A stretch of DNA of 64,000 nt, taken from NCBI RefSeq assembly GCF_018613805.1, contig NZ_JAGGPL010000003.1, positions 496,001 through 560,000 on the forward strand, written 5' to 3'. The position numbers and the translations under genes are program-made. Source of the stretch: Arthrobacter sp. ISL-48. Its GTDB lineage: Bacteria; Actinomycetota; Actinomycetes; Actinomycetales; Micrococcaceae. Positions 57,166 through 64,000 of the stretch are shown piece after piece (position 1 is the stretch's first letter; each line of letters opens with the position of its first letter). The notes beneath the pieces are model-generated. The model made no database searches. It was not told the DNA's origin and saw nothing but the letters and a program-made list of their open reading frames with translations.

Positions 57166-58472
57166 GGTTTCAGGCCCCAGTGGGCTGCCAGGAACGCCAA
57201 CCCGTCGGCCATTCCCTTGGAGGGCGTGTCCCAGGAGTGGCCGGCGTGCTGCACCTGTTTCGACTCAACAGTGAATCCGGCCTTTCGGGCGGAATCGGCC
57301 AGGGTCTTCATATATCCGATGAACTCCGGGTCACGCTCACCTGCCGCGAAATACACTGCGCTTGAATCAAAACGGGACCTGGCCATCACAGCCAATGGTG
57401 TTTGGCGTTCAAAAGCCGCGGCGTCCCCCGGGAATGAGGCGTCGACCGTCTTCTGCCGCTCCTTGGCAAGGGCTGGTTCAAGTTCGCTGGAGAACGCCAG
57501 CACTGAGCTGTAGATGTCCGGATGCCGGGTACCCATCTGAAGTGCACAGGTTGCACCAAAAGAGAATCCTCCCACGGCCCACCGACGATGGTCTGGGCTG
57601 ACATCCAGCGTGGCAGTGATCCAGGCCGGCACGTCCTTGGACAAGAACGTGTCAGCTCGAGCCATCCGGCTGTCCAGGCAGAGCGTGTTGGCCTGCTGGG
57701 AGCCGTTCGGGTCGGCTACCACAACAACGGGCGCCACCCCGGCGTGACCGGCAGCGTAGTCGTCCATGTGTGCACGCAGGGCTCCCCCGGAGAGCCAATC
57801 GGATGGACCGCCAGGCTGGCCCGCGAAAAGGAGCAGCACGGGGAGGGCCGGACGATTCACGGCGAAGTAGGCGGGAGGCAGGTAGATGTAGGCGTCGCGT
57901 GTGTCCAGTCCCGAGGCAGACCCGGGAATGCTTGCCTTCCGCAGGGCTCCCTCTTGGGGAAGGTCGCCCTGGGGTTGCCAGCCGTCCAGGGGGACGGCGG
58001 CTGCAGCACCGCCCTGCCGCATCAGGGCAGGCTCCAAAGAGCTGATCCTGGCCAAGGCGGTGCCCATGAGGTCGCTGACCGTGCGGTTGAGGCCGAAGTA
58101 GGCATTGATCTGCACGGTGGACAGCAGGGCCACAAGCAGAAAGGCTACGAATCCCGCACTTCGCTGTCGCCAGGAACTGAGCGGCAGTCGCAACAGCATG
58201 AGGACAAGGGCGGCGACGGCGGGAACTGACCATGTGAGGACGTCGAAGGGCAGGTCTTCGGGAAAGGTGGAGAAAACATCAATCAGTGCCCAATGCACCA
58301 CGGCAACCAGGGCGACGCCGGCGATAACGGAAGAAACCACGTTTACCAGCGAGCGGCTGGTACCTAAAGTGGCGCGAGGCCACACCAGATAGAGTGCTGC
58401 GGCCGCACCAAGGATCCAGGCAGCCCAGAAAACCGGGCCGTCGGTCAGCCGGACGTCTGCGATGAAATCCAC
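57162..58472 (-). CDS. Membrane-anchored alpha/beta esterase, paired with MprF-like gene
   Basis: 436 residues from a GTG 5 bp after the DUF2550 stop. Four N-terminal helices (about 10-115) precede an extracytoplasmic esterase domain of the esterase D type: YIYLPPAYF, PVLLLFAGQPGGPSDW, DPNGSQQANTLCLDS, VGGFSFGATCALQM (nucleophile serine) and HAGHSWDTPS (histidine). The gene overlaps the MprF-like gene (ATGA). Aminoacyl-lipid hydrolases are known beside such synthases in other bacteria, so it may remove the amino acid from the modified lipid; this is inference. Confidence 0.82.
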   Translation of the reverse strand: MDFIADVRLTDGPVFWAAWILGAAAALYLVWPRATLGTSRSLVNVVSSVIAGVALVAVVHWALIDVFSTFPEDLPFDVLTWSVPAVAALVLMLLRLPLSSWRQRSAGFVAFLLVALLSTVQINAYFGLNRTVSDLMGTALARISSLEPALMRQGGAAAAVPLDGWQPQGDLPQEGALRKASIPGSASGLDTRDAYIYLPPAYFAVNRPALPVLLLFAGQPGGPSDWLSGGALRAHMDDYAAGHAGVAPVVVVADPNGSQQANTLCLDSRMARADTFLSKDVPAWITATLDVSPDHRRWAVGGFSFGATCALQMGTRHPDIYSSVLAFSSELEPALAKERQKTVDASFPGDAAAFERQTPLAVMARSRFDSSAVYFAAGERDPEFIGYMKTLADSARKAGFTVESKQVQHAGHSWDTPSKGMADGLAFLAAHWGLKP

Positions 58473-58477
58473 GCCGG

Positions 58478-58909
58478 TTAGCGCCAGGTGCCCACGCCGA
58501 TAACCGGCCCGGCTTCGAGCCAGGAGGACAGCCCGGTGTACGCGTCGAACTTCATGGCCAGCTTCAGATCCAGGCCTTCGTATCTCAGCTCCACGATCAC
58601 GACGTCGGGCTGGACTTTGACGGCCTCGGCTTCCGTCGGTTTGCGGCGCCCACGGAGTTCCAGGGAACTCCGTTTGAATCTGTGCTTGGGCCGGACGCTC
58701 AGCGAGAGCAGCCGGAACCATTCGAGGTCGTTGTCCTGATAACGACAAACCCCCATCTGCCAGCTGTTTCCAGCCATGCAAATGGAGGCGTCCACAGTGC
58801 CCAAGGCGCGCCGCAGATTGAAGCGGCGCACCCCGGAAAGGCACAGTGCAATTATCAGCAATCCGAATACGGCTGCCAGGGCGATGAACGGAAGACTCGG
58901 AGCGTCCAT
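58478..58909 (-). CDS. DUF2550 family protein
   Basis: 143 residues. One N-terminal membrane helix (PFIALAAVFGLLIIALCLSG, about 7-26) and a cytoplasmic domain with WQMGVCRYQDNDLEWFRLLSLSVRPKHRF. DUF2550 proteins sit directly after atpC in many actinobacteria, including mycobacteria, but function is unknown. The ATG is 10 bp after the atpC stop, so it is in the atp operon; only a weak ribosome-binding site is seen. Confidence 0.87.
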   Translation of the reverse strand: MDAPSLPFIALAAVFGLLIIALCLSGVRRFNLRRALGTVDASICMAGNSWQMGVCRYQDNDLEWFRLLSLSVRPKHRFKRSSLELRGRRKPTEAEAVKVQPDVVIVELRYEGLDLKLAMKFDAYTGLSSWLEAGPVIGVGTWR

Positions 58910-58919
58910 CAAGGTCGTG

Positions 58920-59204
58920 CTAGCGGATCCCAGCAGTAGCCGCGTCACCCAGCTGGGCGTTGTCAGCAACAATAACCACGCGGTCGTTGTCGACGGAGAA
59001 GAATCCGCCGTCAACAACTACGGCAATGCGGTCACCGGTAACCGGCTGGATTGCCAGTTCACCCTCGGCCAGGATCGCCAGCAGGGGCGAGTGGCCGGGC
59101 AGGATTCCGATTTCACCATCGCTGGTGCGGGCCTTGACCATCTTGGCCGCTCCGGACCACACAAAGTGGTCCGCTGCGACAATCTCAACCTCAAGCTCAG
59201 CCAT
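58920..59204 (-). CDS. atpC: ATP synthase subunit epsilon (short form)
   Basis: 94 residues. MAELEVEIVAADHFVWSGAAKMV and GEIGILPGHSPLLAILAEGELAI are the beta-sandwich domain of F1 epsilon. The stop comes right after that domain (VIVADNAQLG); the C-terminal two-helix domain, which inhibits ATP hydrolysis in many species, is missing. The gene follows atpD by one base. The short form appears to be a natural variant rather than a truncation, since no coding remnant follows. Confidence 0.93.
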   Translation of the reverse strand: MAELEVEIVAADHFVWSGAAKMVKARTSDGEIGILPGHSPLLAILAEGELAIQPVTGDRIAVVVDGGFFSVDNDRVVIVADNAQLGDAATAGIR

Positions 59205-59205
59205 A

Positions 59206-61637
<2,432 letters not shown>

Positions 61638-61665
61638 ACTTATCCTTTCCTAAGATTCCATTGAC

Positions 61666-61698
61666 CGGGGTGCCGGATCCCTTGGATCCGGCACCCCG
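61666..61698 (-). terminator. Strong intercistronic hairpin between atpA and atpG
   Basis: A perfect stem of 15 bp (GGGGTGCCGGATCC and its complement plus one C-G pair) with a 3-nt loop, 10 nt after the atpA stop and 29 nt before atpG. There is no U tract, so it is more likely an attenuating, processing or mRNA-stabilising element than a full terminator, as atpG must still be expressed. Confidence 0.7.
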
Positions 61699-61708
61699 TC
61701 CAGTGGAA

Positions 61709-63346
61709 CTAGCGCTTCTGCTTAACGATCTTTTCCTGGTCGACGTCGCCCTCGGAGATAGCGTCGTGCTCCTCGTGTCCGGCACCTACCAAGTGGTTGT
61801 CCCCTTCACCGAAGAAGCCCTTTTTGAAGTCCACGATCGCGGTCTTCAGTGCTTCCGAAGTGTCGTCGTCCAGCTTGTTGGTCTGGGCCAGCGTTGTCAG
61901 GATGGAGGACTTGTGCTTCAAGTGCTCCAGGAACTCGGATTCGAAGCGCCTGACGTCTTCAACAGGCACGTCGTCGAGGTATCCCTTAGTACCGGCCCAG
62001 ATGGACACAACCTGGTCCTCGACCGGGAACGGCGAATACTGCCCCTGCTTGAGCAGTTCCATCAGGCGGGCGCCACGGGTCAGCTGCTGGCGGGAGGCCG
62101 CATCCAGGTCCGAGGCGAACATGGCGAAGGCCTGCATGTCCCGGTACTGGGCCAGGTCCAGCTTCAAGGTACCGGAGACCGACTTCATCGACTTGACCTG
62201 GGCAGCACCACCAACGCGGGAGACCGAGACACCCACGTCGACGGCGGGGCGCTGGTTGGCGTTGAAGAGGTCCGACTGGAGGAAGATCTGGCCGTCAGTG
62301 ATCGAGATCACGTTGGTCGGGATGTAGGCCGAGACGTCGTTTGCCTTGGTCTCAACGATCGGCAGGCCGGTCATGGAGCCGGCGCCAAGCTCGTCGGAGA
62401 GCTTTGCACAACGTTCGAGCAAGCGGGAGTGCAAGTAGAAGACGTCGCCGGGGTAAGCTTCGCGGCCCGGCGGACGACGCAGCAGCAGCGAAACTGCACG
62501 GTAGGCTTCGGCCTGCTTGGACAGGTCATCGAAGATCACCAGAACGTGCTTGCCGCCGTACATCCAGTGCTGGCCGATGGCCGAGCCGGCGTAGGGTGCC
62601 AAGTACTTGAAGCCAGCGGGGTCAGAAGCAGGCGACGCCACGATGGTGGTGTATTCGAGGGCGCCGTGGTCCTCAAGGGTCTGCCGGACGGCCGCGATGG
62701 TGGACGCCTTCTGGCCAACACCAACGTAAACGCAGCGGACCTGCTTGGTCACGTCCCCGGAAGCCCAGTTGGCCTTCTGGTTGATGATCGTGTCCACTGC
62801 GATGGCCGTCTTGCCCGTCTGGCGGTCGCCAATGATGAGCTGACGCTGGCCGCGGCCAATCGGGATCATGGCGTCGATGGCCTTGAGTCCGGTCTGCATC
62901 GGTTCGTGGACCGACTTGCGCTGGGTTACGCCCGGTGCCTGAAGCTCAAGCGCACGGGTGGTTTCAGCCTTGATCTCGCCGAGGTCATCGATCGGCTGGC
63001 CCAGAGGGTCAACGACGCGTCCGAGGAACGCGTCGCCCACTGGGACGGAAAGGATCTCACCTGTGCGGTGGACCTCCTGGCCTTCTTCGATTCCGGTGAA
63101 GTCGCCGAGGACGATGACACCGATTTCGCGGACATCAAGGTTCTGGGCAAGGCCCAGTGTCCCGTCTTCAAAGCGCAGCAGCTCGTTCGCCATGACCGAG
63201 GGAAGGCCCTCAACACGGGCGATGCCGTCACTTGCGGCGGTTACGCGGCCAACCTCTACGCGCTCCGCGTTTCCGGGTTCGTAGGACGCCGCGAACTCGT
63301 TCAACGCATTACGGACGTCGTCGGCGTTGATGGTCAATTCGGCCAT
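61709..63346 (-). CDS. atpA: ATP synthase subunit alpha
   Basis: 545 residues. P-loop [14 protein letters not shown] and the region [27 protein letters not shown]. The alpha signature [17 protein letters not shown] is present. It forms the non-catalytic nucleotide sites of F1. The ATG giving [10 protein letters not shown] has AGGGA 6 nt upstream. The C-terminal tail after [17 protein letters not shown] is longer and acidic (ending [13 protein letters not shown]), a common actinobacterial extension. Confidence 0.97.
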   Translation of the reverse strand: MAELTINADDVRNALNEFAASYEPGNAERVEVGRVTAASDGIARVEGLPSVMANELLRFEDGTLGLAQNLDVREIGVIVLGDFTGIEEGQEVHRTGEILSVPVGDAFLGRVVDPLGQPIDDLGEIKAETTRALELQAPGVTQRKSVHEPMQTGLKAIDAMIPIGRGQRQLIIGDRQTGKTAIAVDTIINQKANWASGDVTKQVRCVYVGVGQKASTIAAVRQTLEDHGALEYTTIVASPASDPAGFKYLAPYAGSAIGQHWMYGGKHVLVIFDDLSKQAEAYRAVSLLLRRPPGREAYPGDVFYLHSRLLERCAKLSDELGAGSMTGLPIVETKANDVSAYIPTNVISITDGQIFLQSDLFNANQRPAVDVGVSVSRVGGAAQVKSMKSVSGTLKLDLAQYRDMQAFAMFASDLDAASRQQLTRGARLMELLKQGQYSPFPVEDQVVSIWAGTKGYLDDVPVEDVRRFESEFLEHLKHKSSILTTLAQTNKLDDDTSEALKTAIVDFKKGFFGEGDNHLVGAGHEEHDAISEGDVDQEKIVKQKR

Positions 63347-63429
63347 CTGCAGTCCCTGCTCTCCTGTTTTCGTGATCATCGTTGCTCACGATGACCGGGG
63401 TTTCTATCAGTTAAGTTGTGCTTGTCCGG

Positions 63430-64000
63430 CTAACCGGCCAGTTGGCGGTGAAGCTGGCCCAGCCTGGTGACAACTGAAGCGTCAAGCACTTCATCACCCA
63501 CCTGGACCCGGATTCCACCGATCAGTGCAGGATCAACATTGAGGTTGACCTTGAGCTCACGCCCGTACAGCGAGTTCAGTCCCGTCTGAAGGCGGCTGAG
63601 CTGTGTCGCCGTCAACGGACGGGTAACACTCACTGTTGCAATCCAGCGCTGCTGCCGTTTGGCTGCGAGCTCGGCGAACCGTGTCACCAACCTCGTGGGC
63701 TTGATGCCGCGGGGCTGGGAAACTGCCTGGCCAACGAGGACCTTTGCTTCCTCGCTTGCACCGGGCACCAGCTTTTCGGCCAGTGCGACCTTTGCTGCAG
63801 CACTGGCCTGCGGCTCAGACAGAGCACTCTGTGCCTCATGGCTTGAGGCAACGGTCTGGTTGAAGGAAAAAAGATCGTTCTCCAGCTCTTCCAGTCCAGA
63901 GATTCCGGAGGCAGAAACGGCCGACTTGTTTTCAGCAACGGCAATAACGACCGTCGCGGCAAGAGTCTCGAGTGCATCGCCGATATCTCGAGCCGATGCC
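63430..64000 (-). CDS. atpH: ATP synthase subunit delta (5' partial)
   Basis: The frame stays open to the window edge, so the N-terminus lies outside. The visible 190 residues end with HRQLAG and contain ALSEPQASAAAKVALAEKL, QPRGIKPTRLVTRFAELAAKRQQRW and the C-terminal VNVDPALIGGIRVQVGDEVLDASV-type block (seen as NVDPALIGGIRVQVGDEVLD), the delta/OSCP signature. It joins F1 to the peripheral stalk. The gene is 83 bp upstream of atpA in the operon. Confidence 0.94.
   Translation of the reverse strand, partial: ASARDIGDALETLAATVVIAVAENKSAVSASGISGLEELENDLFSFNQTVASSHEAQSALSEPQASAAAKVALAEKLVPGASEEAKVLVGQAVSQPRGIKPTRLVTRFAELAAKRQQRWIATVSVTRPLTATQLSRLQTGLNSLYGRELKVNLNVDPALIGGIRVQVGDEVLDASVVTRLGQLHRQLAG

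Overview
The window is high-GC actinobacterial chromosome, most likely from the Micrococcaceae (Arthrobacter/Pseudarthrobacter type). This is inferred from the ATP synthase operon followed by a DUF2550 gene, NucS instead of MutS/MutL, DUF2017-clpS-murI-rph-rdgB synteny, and many start codons placed 6-7 nt after a TANNNT hexamer (leaderless transcripts). Nearly all of it is coding. I see no tRNA, rRNA, insertion sequence, prophage or CRISPR array.

Region 1 (1-11.7 kb): end of a flavin-dependent oxidoreductase gene with a MarR regulator, a transglutaminase-like protein, a lipoprotein, a membrane-anchored esterase, DUF1684 and GtrA proteins, then the reverse-strand NAD synthesis operon nrtR-nadA-nadB-nadC-nifS. 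Its first gene encodes a NrtR-type regulator with a degenerate Nudix box, and a 29-bp palindrome sits upstream.

Region 2 (11.8-18.3 kb): an Lrp/AsnC regulator, an amino-acid permease, and a branched-chain-type 2-oxoacid dehydrogenase operon (E1 alpha, E1 beta). In place of a full E2 the operon has a 109-residue lipoyl-domain protein and a separate alpha/beta hydrolase. A secreted class-A-beta-lactamase-like protein with altered active-site motifs follows.

Region 3 (18.4-25 kb): a phosphoribosyltransferase, an MHS-type transporter, an HpaB/HpaC-type two-component aromatic hydroxylase, its divergent IclR regulator with twin operators, and an efflux-type MFS protein.

Region 4 (25-34.3 kb): sbcC/sbcD, an aquaporin with an acidic tail, an ADP-ribosylglycohydrolase, a DUF4395 membrane protein, an exonuclease-BRCT fusion and a DedA protein.

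Region 5 (34.3-43.9 kb): the rdgB, rph, metallo-hydrolase, murI, DUF2017 and clpS block; NAD salvage genes pncB-pncA; a DEAD/DEAH helicase with DUF3039; nagB.

Region 6 (43.9-54.5 kb): an ABC exporter, an OYE-family flavin oxidoreductase with a YbbN-like thioredoxin, a large unknown membrane protein, an AI-2E family transporter, an alpha/beta hydrolase, a small zinc protein, nucS and a cold-shock gene.

Region 7 (54.6-64 kb): the reverse-strand ATP synthase operon (atpH partial, A, G, D, C), DUF2550, then a membrane esterase overlapping an MprF-like aminoacyl-lipid synthase. De novo NAD synthesis and salvage are both encoded, about 27 kb apart; a NrtR-like operator was seen only at the de novo operon. 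The strongest leads are the lipoyl-only E2 operon, the esterase/MprF-like pair, the NrtR and IclR operator architecture, the intercistronic atp hairpin and the C-terminally short epsilon subunit.
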